Shown: one piece after another, positions 45,673 through 58,800 of the stretch
Position numbering within the stretch: position 1 is the stretch's first letter
How the letters are laid out: each line of letters starts with the position of its first letter
Source of the DNA: Zanthoxylum bungeanum
Taxonomy: Eukaryota; Streptophyta; Magnoliopsida; Sapindales; Rutaceae
Direction: 5' to 3'
Length of the DNA stretch: 64,000 nt
Assembly: GCA_019454045.1 (NCBI GenBank)
Contig: SKCR01023800.1
Location: 186,001 to 250,000, forward strand
Made by a program: the position numbers and the translations under genes
The notes under the pieces: model-generated
Databases searched by the model: none
Seen by the model: the letters and a program-made list of their open reading frames with translations, nothing else
What the model was told of the DNA's origin: nothing

Positions 45673-47778
45673 GTCCGAACTCCCAAAAATATCCAGTAGA
45701 TTCATATGACATCAAATATATCACATAATTTCCAGTTTACACAGATATAATCCAGAAATCGAAATTACCAATTTTTCATGCTTTAAATCCAAATTTTCTA
45801 CATTAATCAAATTAATCTCAACACAATTCAAGTCACCACATATGAATCACCCAAGAATAATTCTAGGCATTACAAGAGTGGTCATAATACTCTAGAATGT
45901 CAACGTATTATCAAATGATAAAATTGGACTAATATTATAATAATAACAACTAATCTCACTTCACACATGCACTACCACTTCCAATTCATCCAGCATAACC
46001 AAAAGCCCCAAAATTTCATGAAAAGAAGAAATCTTAGGATCTCATAAGATCATCAAGGAACATGAAATAAAATATCTAAGCTTAGGGTGTTGAAGAATTA
46101 CATTTAATCATTGTTTGCTTAAGCTTTTTATTTGATTTTCTTATTTTCTTTCACTTGAATCATCAAGCAAATATGAAACCCATTTTTTCTTAGGCGTTTT
46201 CGACCAAGGTGATGAAGATAAGGAAATGAAAAAAATTTACCTTAAAAATTGGAAGAGACCAACTTTGGAAGGGTATAAAGGTCATTTTCGCATTTTTTAA
46301 ATTTATTAAATCAAGTAATTCATATTAAGCTTTTGGTGGGCAATCAAATTTACACACCTTTAGCTTAATAAATTCATGCCATATGTTCCAATAATAATTG
46401 GACAAATTTCATAACATTTATCGAAAAAGTTAATTAATTCATTAATTAAATATTTAACAATTAAATATCCAAATAATCAATTAATATAATTATTATTATA
46501 TATGTATTTTTATTTATAATAATTAACAAATACATATATTATGGCATGTGTCAAAATCTCATTTGATGAATAATTAATGTGTATCTAATCGTATTATGTA
46601 TCAAATACAAATACACAATAATTATTACTAGACAAAATTTCCTAACGCATGTGTTATCGTTTAACTGATTAAATGATCCGAATTAACTCATTTAATCCGG
46701 TGAAGTATTATAAATAATTCGTATTATTCATATCGCGTTGCCCAAGTGCTAAACGAGTACACTTTATATTGTGGGACTCTCTAAGTTTAGGTTTATCCAT
46801 CACGAAATTCAATTTCGTGTCCATAATTCACCCACTCATGAATTATGATGACCACGGATAATCTTGCTAAACTATTCAAGTCCAGGTCATTGCATACGTA
46901 TAATCCCTCCGTCACAGGCTATCCATATTATACCTGGGATATAGATGAGAACGTCAAATCCTTTCGGTATAATATAGTCGACTTTCAATTTATGATCTCT
47001 AAATAACACTCGAAACTGATTTCTGATGTTATACCACAAACATGGATTTACTAGATTATAAACACATGAGGAAGCATATGCCCTGTACACAGGACTGGTG
47101 GATTCTGTCTTGATACGCACTGGATATCATGAGTATCAGTCCACATCCAATAAACAGGCAGAGGTCTAATCTAAATAGATCGGTGACGTGATTACCATCA
47201 AAGTGTGGAAGATAACTCATATATCCCACTGTGGTGTCTCAAGTCGAAGGACCACTATTCTCGCTCAACTCGAGAAGATTCCTATTGACGTTGGTTTACC
47301 ATCTATTAGGAAATCTTTAGTGAGTCGTTCAGTGTTTATAAAATAAACAACTACATGTCTATATGAGTCTCCCGAGACTCATGGTTCATTGGGATAAACC
47401 ATCGGACCAAGTCAAAATATATGACATGTAATGGTCTCAGCGGATTTTACTAACTGATCCTGTTAGTAAATCTTGACCAAGAACTTTATTTAAGGATATA
47501 CATCTTATAGTGCGCTTCTTAATTTCAATTACAAACTACGTTGTAACTGTGCACTACATTAAATCCTAGGGTCTTTATCTAATATACATGTATCACTAAA
47601 TAAGATTTAGTTCCGATCTAATCATAATCAGATATCTCATTGTAATTAGATCGAATAAGTGTAAAAAGACAATGGTGCTACCATTAAATTAGTAATATTA
47701 TGAAAAATAGAATTGCTCGTATTTATGAATCGGACATAAATATGATCCAGATTGGCACTCTAAGCACCAACCCTAACA
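45673..47778 (-). mobile_element. B- solo LTR, right segment
   Basis: The reverse complement follows the B+ 3' LTR from its start to about 43110 and ends ACCAACCCTAACA, followed by TSD ATTAT. Confidence 0.9.
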
Positions 47779-47783
47779 ATTAT

Positions 47784-48033
47784 TGTCAATTTTCTTACAA
47801 CAGGAAAAATATGTCCAGATTGGAGCCATCAAGATAAGAAGAAATTTTTTATCGCAAAAGTTTCTACTGGGACGATCCATATCTGTTCAAGTATTGCACT
47901 GATCAAATTTTCCGAATATGCATATCAGACAATGAGATAAGTGGTGTTATTCAGCTTTGTCATTTAGAATAATATGGAGGTCATTTATCATCTAAGAAAA
48001 TCTTTGTAAAAATCTTGCAGTGTGGATTTTATT
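47784..48033 (+). pseudogene. Athila-like pol fragment E, middle piece (RNase H linker and integrase zinc finger)
   Basis: The + strand shows TTGKICPDWSHQDKKKFF, then across frameshifts WDDPYLFKYC, CHLE and GGHLSSKKIFVKILQCGFY. These match the Athila order 'DWSxQDKKxFF - W-D-PYLFKxC-D - CH-xxxGGHFSxxKTxxKILQxGFYWPT'. The HHCC zinc finger starts here and is interrupted by the D LTR at 48034. Confidence 0.85.
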
Positions 48034-48444
48034 TGTAACATCCCAGATTTTCGGGATAATTCTGGAAAAGTTCCCGGACTGAAAATTGCGGTCCTGGAAT
48101 AGAGCGACACTAGCGGATAAGTGTTTAAGTGGTGGAATATGGGTTGGAATAATATATTATGAATATTCATCGCATTGGAAAACGCGTGGGATCAAAAGTC
48201 AATTACGTGATTTTTTATTATACGGGTAAAGTTTACAGTTTTGGTCATGGAAAATGCAAACGAATTTCGATTGAGTTGATTCTTGAATCATCGGACTCAG
48301 TTTTCTGAGACGAACAACTTTCGTGTTGAACACTTTTCGAAAATAGCGCTAGAAGGGCTTCAAAAATATGAAATTCTAGAAAGTTCCATAACAGGGGTCT
48401 GAATGATATTTGCAGGGGTCAGATTGTAATTTTTCGAAACTTTC

Positions 48445-48453
48445 CTATAAATA
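48445..48453 (+). promoter_or_regulatory. TATA box of D LTR
   Basis: CTATAAATA followed by ACCCCC; the GC-richer transcribed-like part of the LTR starts about 60 bp downstream. Confidence 0.6.
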
Positions 48454-49559
48454 CCCCCTAGTTCTCATAAATTACAAAAAGCTCAAAAATCCCTTAACTC
48501 TTCAAAACGCCCCCCTTCTCCATTTCGATCCGGTAGCTGCCAGGTCGCGACAGAACCGAGAAAGATGTCCGGCCACCCTACTTTCAATGGTGGTCGGCGA
48601 CGACACCAGAAGCGCTAGAAATGGCGAGAAACAGGAGAGAAATATGCGGCTTTGGGTTTTCCGATCCCGGCTCGTTGCTTTGTTTCACGGCCCGAGCCAC
48701 CCTTTAAATCGAAGCCCTCGATGAGTACTACAAGATGGTGGTGACGATTTTCCCGATCCGTGCTCGGTGGCACGCAAAACAAGGAAGGAAGATTCAGATA
48801 AATAGTCACCCATGGTGAACATTAGCTTCGATCGGAATTCTGACGACACCAGCACGTTTGTATGGCCGTTGGGAGTCCGAATATGCCCTCGAAATTTCGA
48901 TACGACTCTCCGTTAAAAACATGTTATTTTATAGTTTATCGATATATTTTCGGATGCTTCCAATAGTTTCGTAGTGTAGCGAATTGTCATGAAATGAATT
49001 GAATGTGATAGAATATGTTGAAACGATGCATGTGGTAGAATTCGGGCGAAAACGGAATAGATCCGGTAAAATTAGCGAGTTTCCGGTAAAACAGAATTTC
49101 TCGCGCGACTATGGTTTAAGGACAGTGATCATGAATATGATCTAACTATGATAGTACGAAGATAATTAAACGAGGTCCTTCCGTAGTATTTGCAGAAACG
49201 TCTCCATAAGATTTTCTGTAAACGCATAAATCGAGAATTTAAGCAACCGAGTTAGTTTAGAACCTTGTGTAATGACTTAAAATGAGTATTATAGTGATTT
49301 TAGATGAATCAGGAAAAATCTGACAAGTTTCTGATTTGATTTGATTATTTCGGGAAGGTCCGAAGTTTATTATAGAAATGTCTAAAGTTCCGCAAGTAGC
49401 GGTTCTGACCATATTTTGTTACTTATTTTGACAGATCAGATCCATGTTAGGAGTGTCCGCGAAGCCAAGTAAGTAACTCATGCTATGAATACTTAAGAGA
49501 TTTAACATTGTTCGAAATCAGTAATATAATAAAATTGTATATAGTTACATGCATGAAAC

Positions 49560-49561
<2 letters not shown>

Positions 49562-49597
<36 letters not shown>
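49562..49597. repeat. (TA)n microsatellite
   Basis: About 17 TA units in the D LTR; a shorter TA run follows near 49637. Confidence 0.95.
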
Positions 49598-49599
<2 letters not shown>

Positions 49600-50215
49600 A
49601 AGAGGCAGGTGTATATAAGTGCACAAGTGTGTGTGTATATATATACATACATACAGATAAGAACAAGTAGTTATAAGCATATGTATGAGCAAAAGATAAG
49701 CATGAGCATATAGAGGTAAAGAGATACATAGGTAGGTATAAATCAGTATATATAAATGGAGCATATGAATAATGTCATGTTTATGTTAGACATAATTTTT
49801 ATTATGTATAAGTATATAAAAACATTAGATGTATGAACCCAAGTTAGATAAAGACAGATGCATGCTAGTACAGATACAGATACATGTGAGAAAAGAGGGG
49901 AACAACTATGTTTATTTTTATGATTTTATAGGTGTAAGTAACCCATGCGATAAATTCTTGTGATGTGTTTGTTCGAATTTAGATAGCAAATAAATTCTAT
50001 AGGCATATGCATAACCTGAGACCCGAATGTGTATATATACATATATATGATTATATGCGAATACGATATTATCAAGCCTAAGAAAATTGAAAGTATAAAA
50101 AAATGAAATGAAATGATAAGTATATTGCGTACGTGATATCTGGGCAAGTATATATTAGTGTAATATAAGGATACTTGGGTTTGGGGGTTGTAGAAACTAC
50201 ACCCTAGGGAATGGG

Positions 50216-52297
50216 TGTTGGTAAATTATCTAGGTCCCAAGATCAAACAAGACATGAAATACATGTGTGAACACACCAACGAAGATAGCGGAATACTTAC
50301 ATCGGTTGGTTGAGTCGATTTAAAGACGAACGAAGCCAAAAAGCTCACTGCCAAGGGTGCCAAAATGATGCAGTTCACTGCCTCCAAAAACAGAATTTTG
50401 AGTTGCGAAACGGAGCTCCAAGCTTCATCGAACGGATCCCGGCTCATGGGTGAACCTCCCTACCACCTTCGCAAGTCTCGTAAGTGTGCTAGCACTTGGA
50501 TTTTCACCATGAAAAACCACTCTTGGCCTCCCTTTATTCACGCCATTTCTGGTTCCAAACCAGTGAAGAAAATTCAGTTTGGGCGTGAGCATGTAGAGAG
50601 AAATGAGAGAGATGAAAGTTGTGTAATTGTTTATTTGATTTGCATTTAAGTATATCTTATATACTTGTGTGAAATTCAAATGAATTTCACTTGCATTTAC
50701 CTTTAATTTGAATTTCAAAAGTCAAATAAAAAGGTAAACACTATGCACATCAATCACACATCAAGTCCATCACTATTCACATCACCTTTATTAAAGTGAC
50801 ATGTTGTCAAGTCACATCACTCAAAGTGACAAGTGATTTGACGCTTGATGCGACTGATTGATTTGACGCTTGATGCGACTTGTGTCGCCGCACTCGAATT
50901 CGAAATATGAATGCGCTCGCAATCACACTCGGGCCCGGGTTCGCTAATTCCAAATTAATGATTTTTCCGTCGTGTCGTAATTAAATGATTACGCCTAGCG
51001 AATTCACTGTTCACGTCGCTAACGAATTAATTCTAAATTAATTCATTCGCCCGAATTAAAATCTAATTTGAATTCAGCATCGAAATCTAATTTTATTTAA
51101 TATATCGAATATATTAATTTACCGATTAATTCCAAATTAATCGTTATCTCTCTCTAGACGATATTTTATCCTAGATAAAATATCTCCGTAATTAATCTTA
51201 GATTAATTTTCTCTCTCTTCTATATAATCCCAGATTATTCAAGAGTGCGAGTTATGCGTCATCGGTGGATTATCGAGAAGCGACCCATGAGATCCCCGGA
51301 TAAGTTGGCAGTAAATACGGTCGTCGGAGTATCCGAATCACGTACTTATCAAGTACTACGTTCTACCGATTTACGAGACAAGGTCGGCTCCTAGCAAAGC
51401 ACCAAGTCTACCCAATTCTCCGGACATATCCATTTAAGAATATTAAGATCTGTATCAAGCGTAGTATACAATTGTATTGTGTATATCGGCCCAGTATCGG
51501 ATAGTCACGTGTTAGGGCTAGGGCTGGATAAGTGTCTGCCCGTCCGAAACACATATCGGATGTCTGGTAACATAGTCTCTATAATCGGATAGTCATGACA
51601 TGGTCACAATATCCCGATTGGATGCGCATCACTCAAGAGCACTAGTACCGTATCCTGCGTGACATCATCTCCATTATGACTGAAGTGATACTTCCGTCTC
51701 GACATCACACCCAATACACTACGACTCTCTGATAAACCCAAAAGTGGTGTACGCAGAACCGGTTAAAGCCCTGTACCACCAAGACCAAAGTCTACCGATT
51801 ATCGCAAGTATTAGCGATGTAAGTCTCAGGTTAAGACTATACACACCTACCTTGATTTCGGCCTCCCATAGACACATAGTCATAATACCAATGGGATTCC
51901 GAGGGGTCTATCCAGAGCGAAGTTGTTTCCCGTACCATCGGTGAAACACGACCTCCTATCGCACTTGCATAAGTATCCGATACTTATATATATGAGAACT
52001 ATGCCGTTGTGCCCTCACAACGCACACAAGTGCAATACTAGCCTATTCCGCATTATCGATGTCCATTCTCGATAATACTCCGGCTAGGGATATTTAATGA
52101 TTAATCCTTCAGGGACTGATATTGTCTCATATCATTCACAGTCCAGGAACTAATCATAGGGACCTCTCTTCATTTATATATCTATGGTGATCTAATCACA
52201 AATGATGAGAGTGCAATTTCCTTGTCACATAGTTAATTTGCTACAACAACACAATGTTCTGTGCAAATAGTGACGCTATGGGTCATTTTGTCCAACA
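50216..52297 (-). mobile_element. Solo LTR A3, copia family A (A2 subfamily), 2082 bp
   Basis: Begins TGTTGGTAAATTATCTAGG and ends TTTTGTCCAACA; perfect TSD ATGGG at 50211-50215 and 52298-52302. It is similar along its length to the A2 LTRs and is inserted in the D LTR. Confidence 0.94.
51021..51235. repeat. Array of 7-8 triloop inverted repeats (A3)
   Basis: Same series as A2: 51021-51047 (12-bp arms, one mismatch), then the CGATTAATT/AATTAATCG dyad, and 51160-51184 (perfect 11-bp arms GATATTTTATC around CTA). Confidence 0.85.
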
Positions 52298-52645
52298 ATG
52301 GGATCAAAGTTAAAGTATGATAAATTGTAAAGAAGTAAACATATAAGTACAAAAAGCGGGTAAGTATGCATAGAGAAATAAGTAAGCTCGTATATAGTAA
52401 GTTTGTGTTTTGTGTACAAGTATCTCAGTGCATGTTTACATAAACATAGTATATGTGCATATGAATATATGTAAATGAGATATTGAGCATGTTGATTTAT
52501 ATGTATGTAAGTATATAAGTAAATATGACTATCAAGATAAGTTTTGTGTGAGCATAGAGTGTGAATATACATGAATAGTCTCAATGTATCATAAGTATGT
52601 AAGAATGAATGCAGGTACTTGTATAATAGTATAAGAAATGCATAT

Positions 52646-53361
52646 GCATATTTATATGTTGTGATTTTCAGAAGTTGAGTTAAAGCTAAGAATGTTTTGA
52701 GATTCCAAGTGTTACAAAGAATAGTTTTGAATGTTTTTGAAAGAAAAGTATTTCATAAAAATTTTCTTACAGTTTTGAGATTTGATTTATGTTTTAAAAG
52801 TTTATCAGCAGTTTTTACGTGATTTACGGGGCATAAGGTGAAACCTCACCCCAGTATGTAACTTGAGACACAGATGGAATTGACGGATATCATATGGATT
52901 CGGAATTTGGGATTTGACTCATCCCAGTTGTACATTGTTGGAATTGACGGATTTATATACATGTGCAAATACGGAGGACTAGGGGGACGCCCCTAGATCC
53001 TCAGCATATTTATATGTTGTGATTTTCAGAAGTTGAGTTAAAGCTAAGAATGTTTTGAGATTCCAAGTGTTACAAAGAATAGTTTTGAATGTTTTTGAAA
53101 GAAAAGTATTTCATAAAAATTTTCTTACAGTTTTGAGATTTGATTTATGTTTTAAAAGTTTATCAGCAGTTTTTACGTGATTTACGGGGCATAAGGTGAA
53201 ACCTCACCCCAGTATGTAACTTGAGACACAGATGGAATTGACGGATATCATATGGATTCGGAATTTGGGATTTGACTCATCCCAGTTGTACATTGTTGGA
53301 ATTGACGGATTTATATACATGTGCAAATACGGAGGACTAGGGGGACGCCCCTAGATCCTCA
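52646..53361 (+). repeat. Perfect 358-bp tandem duplication in D LTR
   Basis: Copy 1 is 52646-53003 and copy 2 is 53004-53361; I see no difference between them. Each copy contains the conserved CCCAGTATGTAAC block. Confidence 0.93.
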
Positions 53362-53382
53362 GCGTTCAGATGATATATTCTT

Positions 53383-53450
53383 GGGTGGAGATGCGTCTTT
53401 GTGCGGAGATGCGCCTTCGGGCGGAGATGCGCCTACAGGCGGAGATTCGG
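53383..53450 (+). repeat. 18-bp tandem repeat (GGCGGAGATGCGCCTxxx), about 4 copies
   Basis: Units GGGTGGAGATGCGTCTTT, GTGCGGAGATGCGCCTTC and GGGCGGAGATGCGCCTAC, then a degenerate one. It lies at the same LTR position as the 1782-1950 repeats of the D-like LTR at the left edge, but the sequence is unrelated. Confidence 0.85.
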
Positions 53451-54810
53451 TTTTCAGAAAAAAGATTTTAGATTTCAGTTTTCAGAAAAAAAAAAATGAG
53501 TTTAGAAAGCGATTTTAGAAATAAGTACAAGAAAGAGTTTTCAGTTTTCAGATTCTAAGTAAACTGTTTTTTTAGAAACAGTTCTTCAGATTTCAGCTTT
53601 CAGTTACAGCTTTCAGAAGAGCTTTTTAGAAAAGAAAGTTTCTAGAAAATAGTAGCTTTATAAGAGATAAAGAATTTTAAGCAAGAACCGGTTTTCAAGT
53701 AAATTTTTCAGCAAAGAGTTTTCAGAAAGAAACTTCCAGAAAAGAGTTCTTCAGAAAAGGGTTTTCAAAAAGTATTTTTTTTTTAAAAGCATAGCATGTT
53801 AAAGTAGAGTATGGTTTACAAATCATGTTTATAAACCATGTATTCTAATAATTTATCTGAGATGCATATAGTTGCTGTAAATACATGATAACGTGATCTT
53901 ATTCATATAAGTATATGACTGATGTTTATATGCATTGTATGTCTAAAAATAATGAGTATTTTAGAAAACATTGATGTATGATAACATGATTCTATATACA
54001 TGAGTACGTGGTTATTAATAGTATGTGAATAGAAAGAATATTTTATAATACCGGTTTGATGATATTTCAAGAAAATAAAAGAAGAAAGAAAGTTATAATA
54101 GATTCCTGAGCGGAATTAACAGAGATATAATGAGGTATTAGAGTTAGCATAGCATAAATGTGATGAGAATATAAGAACTTGATGCGTGTTATAGATGTAT
54201 GAGGTTCATGTTCAAGTTGTTGCATGAAAATATACTATTTGTAGCATATGTAAGTAAATAAGTGAATTAAGTACATAATAAATTTTGATTATACTATATA
54301 TGTATCATGTGATTGTGATGCCTGAGTTCAGACACAGGATAAGTAGTATCGGAAGTATACTTATGGCTTTGCATGTATGATGGAATGCGTATGTACGAGA
54401 TATCCAATGTTCACAGATAACAGTTAAGGGAAGGTAAAAATATATGCATTTGTTTTTTTGCTAAGATTAGTTTATAAGCAAATATATGACGGAGATGTGA
54501 AGTGTGAAAGAATGATAAGTTAATGTGGGTGTTAAAGAGGTTAAGAGATTTCAAAACTAAGATTAGTAAATAAGGACTTGTAAAGGTAATAAAGATCACA
54601 GAATATGCATGAGTGAATTTATATTGGAAGTTGAGATCATCCATTAGTAAGACTTCAAGAAAAAATTTTTGTATTCGAGTTATAAGTAAAGAGGGACAAT
54701 TAACTTATCAATTGAGGCTTTCTTTTCCAATTGGGAATTAAGGCTATAATTTGAATTAAGATTATATAAATATGACGTTTTATTATTAGGATTCATGCAT
54801 GGTTTCTTAC

Positions 54811-54827
54811 TGAGTCATTGTGACTCA
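54811..54827. promoter_or_regulatory. Perfect TGAGTCA/TGACTCA dyad in D LTR
   Basis: TGAGTCATTGTGACTCA, two facing bZIP-type cores around TTG; conserved at 2866-2881. Confidence 0.5.
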
Positions 54828-55286
54828 CACCACAACAGTTTGTTAGTTTTGCAGGTTGGAGACCTAAACGGTCGACCGTGGACTTCAGAGTTGTAGAGCA
54901 GTCGAGTAAGCAGCGTTGTAGTCAACCAATCACCAAGTCTTGGGGAAAATAAAGAGTCTAGTAGTCCATGTTTTAGATTGTATAAGTTGTAACGTGCTGA
55001 GCACGAGTTTATTTTAGAAATTTTTGTATATACATACTTTCGGGCACGGAGCACTGGTTGTTTTGTGTCTGCATCATATTTTAGTTGGACTCTTAGATTG
55101 CGTATGTTGAGATGTTGGCCTAAGGCCGAGATTTTATGTTTGTGTTGTAAATGGATGCTGCCTATAGGCCAGGTTGCATGATGTTACGAATACATCATGC
55201 CGAAATTTTTCTAGAATCAGAGGCTTATGGAGATGTGTTTAGCTTGTATCCTACCGGTAACATTACTGCTAAGGCGGGATGTTACA

Positions 55287-55880
55287 TTATTGGCCCACTG
55301 TTTTTAAAGATACTCATGTCTTTTGTAAAAATTGTGAGAATTGTCAAAAGTTGGGATCCATTTCAAAAAGAAACATGATGCCTTTAAATCCTATCATTGT
55401 CATTGAAATATTTGATTATTGGGGAATAGATTCCATGGGTCAATTTCCATCGTTATTTGGATTTTATATATTTTAGTTGTGGTTGATTATGTCTCAAAAT
55501 AGATAGAGGCGATTCCTTGTCGAAACAATGATCATAAAACTGTGATTAAATTTTTAAAAGAAAATATTTTAAGTTTATTTGGAATTCCTTGGGCCATTAG
55601 AAGTGATGGAGATAAACACTTTTGTAACAAGCCTTTTGAGTCCTTAATGAAAAAGTATTGAGTTACACATAAAGTTTCCACCTCCTATCACCCTTAGACA
55701 AATGGTTAAGTTGAACTAGCAAATAGGGAAAGCAAACAAATTTTGGAAAAAAAATACTCAACCCAAATCGCAAAGAATGGTCTCTTCGACTAACTTATGC
55801 ATTTTAGGCATACCAAACAAATTTCAAAACATCTTTGAGAATGTCTCTCTATCGTCTTGAGTATCTGCTATCATTTGACT
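55287..55880 (+). pseudogene. Athila-like integrase fragment E, right piece
   Basis: The + strand reads HYWPTVFKDTHVFCKNCENC (end of the HHCC finger, with CKNCENCQ), EIFDYWGIDSMG (first catalytic Asp), AIRSDGDKHFC (second Asp) and VELANRESKQILEK (catalytic Glu). Later come AYQTNFKTSLRMSLYRL, matching the family AYRTAFKTPxGMSPYRLVYG. The DDE residues are recognisable, but at least four stops interrupt it. It is contiguous with 47784-48033 once the D LTR and one TTATT are removed. The right limit, near 55880, is a junction with element F. Confidence 0.88.
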
Positions 55881-58800
55881 ACTACCTTACTTTGGTACTA
55901 TTCTAACTTATCAGCTTCCTTTCTGACTCTCAATAGCTTCGTTCATTCTTTCTTGGACCATAATTGTAGGTCTCAACTCCTTGATCTTCCTTTACGATTC
56001 TTTTATATTCACCCGTCTTCTATACTCAATTACATACTAGAATGTTTTCTCTTTATTGATTTCTATACCATGGTAAACTTATTTTCTTGATCCTACATCA
56101 TACCACATTCCTATCAATACTTAGTATTTCCCTCTTGCTTGTTATTTCACTTAAACAATTTCACTTTCTATACTCGTATCAACTAACCTTTTGATTTACT
56201 CTTATACTTTGTTCTATATCTGAATCTAGTATAAGTCACATCTCTTCTTTTCTTTACTCAAATGATACTTGTCCTCATATGTCCTTAGTTATTCTTAACG
56301 TTGTCCTTTACATTCTTATTGTATGTTTAACTGATACTTCTTCTTTTTGTTATCTTATCTAACAGCTTCTCTTTAAATCTTTTACTTAGGCTATTTCTTC
56401 CTTTCTTTTTATTATGATTTGTTGTTGTTCTTAAGAGTCGTATGATATCACTGCACTTATTCTTGCTTCTGGAGTATTTCAAGGTTACGCTTCGGGTCCA
56501 TCCTTGTTCTGGTATCGATCGAGGTTTAGGAGGGTGGGAACTAATCTTGAGGCTCTTCTACTACGGTATCTCCAAGACGCATACTTTTTCCTAAGAGTTT
56601 CGTGTATACCTATCTGATATCTTTTCCTAAATTGGGTCTTATTGCTAACACTTATCTGACTTGTCTTTTCCAACCTTACTAATGATCACTTTATCAGTCA
56701 ATCACTCTGCATCTTATACCAGATCCTTCTATAAGCAAACTCCGTAATGATTTTCCTTATACTATCCTTTCTGTTACTTAACTTTTTACGGTTACTATAT
56801 TCTTTCTCGAGATACTACTATAATCTTTTTCGTATATTTCCTAAGGTACTCATTCTACTTGAAGGTTCCTTCCTTAATCATAGTTCTTCGATTCTTCATT
56901 CCTTTACTCCCTTGAAAACTTTATTTTCTTCAACTACTAAAGTTGTCTTTTAGTAGGTCTTTGGTCCATGCACTACACTCTTTCTAAAATCCTTCTTCTT
57001 CTTTATACCATGAGCTTCTTTATAAGTTACTCACTATATTCCTACGAATCATTCTCCATGATCTTTTGTACTTCTAATTTTCTTTACTTTCTTGAAGGTT
57101 CTTATTTCTATGAAGGTTTCCTGTACTTAGCTCACTCTCAGTACAGTATTAAACCTTCCCTTTTTAATTCTTAGTCTATGATTCTTTGGATTCATTAACC
57201 TAGTTATCGCGCCATCTCGTGATTTGTCTAATCTTTTGATTTCTCTTATTTGCTGGCTCTTTTCTTTACTAAACTCTAGGATCCCATAACCATCCTCGAT
57301 TCTTCACTTGATTGTCTTCTCGTTATGTTATATTTGCGCTCGAATTCACTGAATTTCCTTGTTTCTACTCGCGTTTCTCTTGTCTTAATCTTTGCGCTAC
57401 CCTGGGTTTTCTTCCTTATATCCTCAAAACTTTATTGATCCTTCTCAATTTTTTTCCTTGAATTCTTTATATTTTTTTTAAGTCTTTACTCTTTTTTAAA
57501 GGATCATTAATTTAACGATGGCCTTTAGAGCAGTTCAACTTATTGTGACTTCAAATTATTCTGGATCATGCTGTTTGTCTAAGTCTCTTTAAACTTATCA
57601 ATTTGACTATCTTGCTATTTCGTAATTCACCTATCCTGTCAACTGCTCTTTCTTTTCTAGACTCTAAGTTGAGCAGAAAACATATAAATTCTATAGGAAC
57701 CCGTAGGCACGCATTCTGTTTAACATTTAAACTTGATAACACTCTGGTTAAATTATTGCACGCTTTCTCGATTTGAGGTTTTTTGGAAGGGAGGGTCGTC
57801 ATTGGTTCCACGGGAACCTGGTAAACTACTTCATATCTTAAGGTTCATTACTCTTTACTAATTACTCCGAATTCTTAACTTATTTTACTGTCTCCAAACT
57901 TCTTTTCTTATACCACTATTCATACTTAATCTTCCTGCCACTTTTGTTCCTTTCTTACCATCTTCATATTCTATTCCTTGGTTTTACATCATGTTACTAA
58001 GGCTAGTAGTGGTTCGCTCTTTTGGCTATTTCCTAAATCTCCACTCTTTGCTCTTGCCACCAATTACTACTATATCACTTCGTGTTATGGTTTATACTAG
58101 TACCTTCTTTACTTCTAAATATCATCAACCTTATAGTTTTGTTCTTTTATACTTCCGTGGTTTTCTACTGACTAGCGGCTGATCCTTAGGTTCTACCGTA
58201 TTGGTTTATCCTGCGGAATTTTACTAGTGCTACAAACCTTGGGCTAATTTGTCTTATTCTCTGGGCTATATTGGGTTCTTTTCCTAATAGCCTCGAAACT
58301 TCTTTAATCTCTCTCTGGGTGACCAATCTTCTGTGATCCTACGTGAACTTTTGTCAAATTTCTTATGGTCATCTATACCTATACTGGTAGGGACTAGGGT
58401 AGACATCTTTATGTCTCCACTAGTTTTGGTAATCTTGTTTTAATGCTCTGCGTCCTGGTAGAGTCTATTCCTAATATAAAGTAGGTATAAGATAGGCCTT
58501 ATCAGGGTGTCACTGGAGGGTTCGAAGGCTAGATAGTTCAAGGTCTTGTCTTTATCAAATTTGTTGGGAATTAAGTAACTAACCGTTTCTACAACTTGCT
58601 TGGGAATCGGAGTCGGAGTTTGGGTATCTGGAATTCTCTAAATCCTTTTTGACATCTAGATCCATTAGGGCTCAAGACTAATATGGGTTTCTTACTTCTG
58701 TTATCACTCTGGCTATTCTTCGTTACTCAGGGAATTCACCCTCTATAGGAAGATCTCAGAGGCTATGGGATTCTTTTGAAAGAATTTTCCTGAGGAAGAG

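Larger units (their letters stand above)
12107..47778 (-). mobile_element. Family B copia solo LTR (B-), minus strand, split by insertions
   Basis: Ends are TGTTGGG at 12107 and CCCTAACA at 47778, flanked by identical ATTAT TSDs (12102-12106 and 47779-47783). Its own sequence is 12107-12259, 43525-43821 and 45673-47778, about 2.55 kb, matching the 2.49-kb LTRs of B+. Both flanks are Athila-like pol, so no internal region remains: this is a solo LTR from unequal recombination. It was later split by B+ and by A4. Confidence 0.9.
48034..55286 (+). mobile_element. Solo LTR of Tekay/Del-like Ty3 family D, 5.2 kb own length
   Basis: The ends are TGTAACATCCC (48034) and GGGATGTTACA (55286), with perfect TSD TTATT (48029-48033 and 55287-55291). 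Removing A3 and one of its TSDs leaves about 5166 bp, long even for this group and inflated by a 358-bp perfect tandem duplication. It has a TATA box at 48445-48453, the CCCAGTATGTAAC block twice, an 18-bp repeat patch and a TGAGTCA dyad. There is no PBS, coding domain or second LTR. The TGTAACA...TGTTACA ends suggest a Tekay/Del chromovirus. Confidence 0.85.

Noticed and set aside
48410..48724. 104-codon plus-strand frame downstream of a TATA box
   Set aside because: It lies inside the D solo LTR, matches no protein I recognise, and starts upstream of the TATA box; it is ordinary LTR leader sequence.
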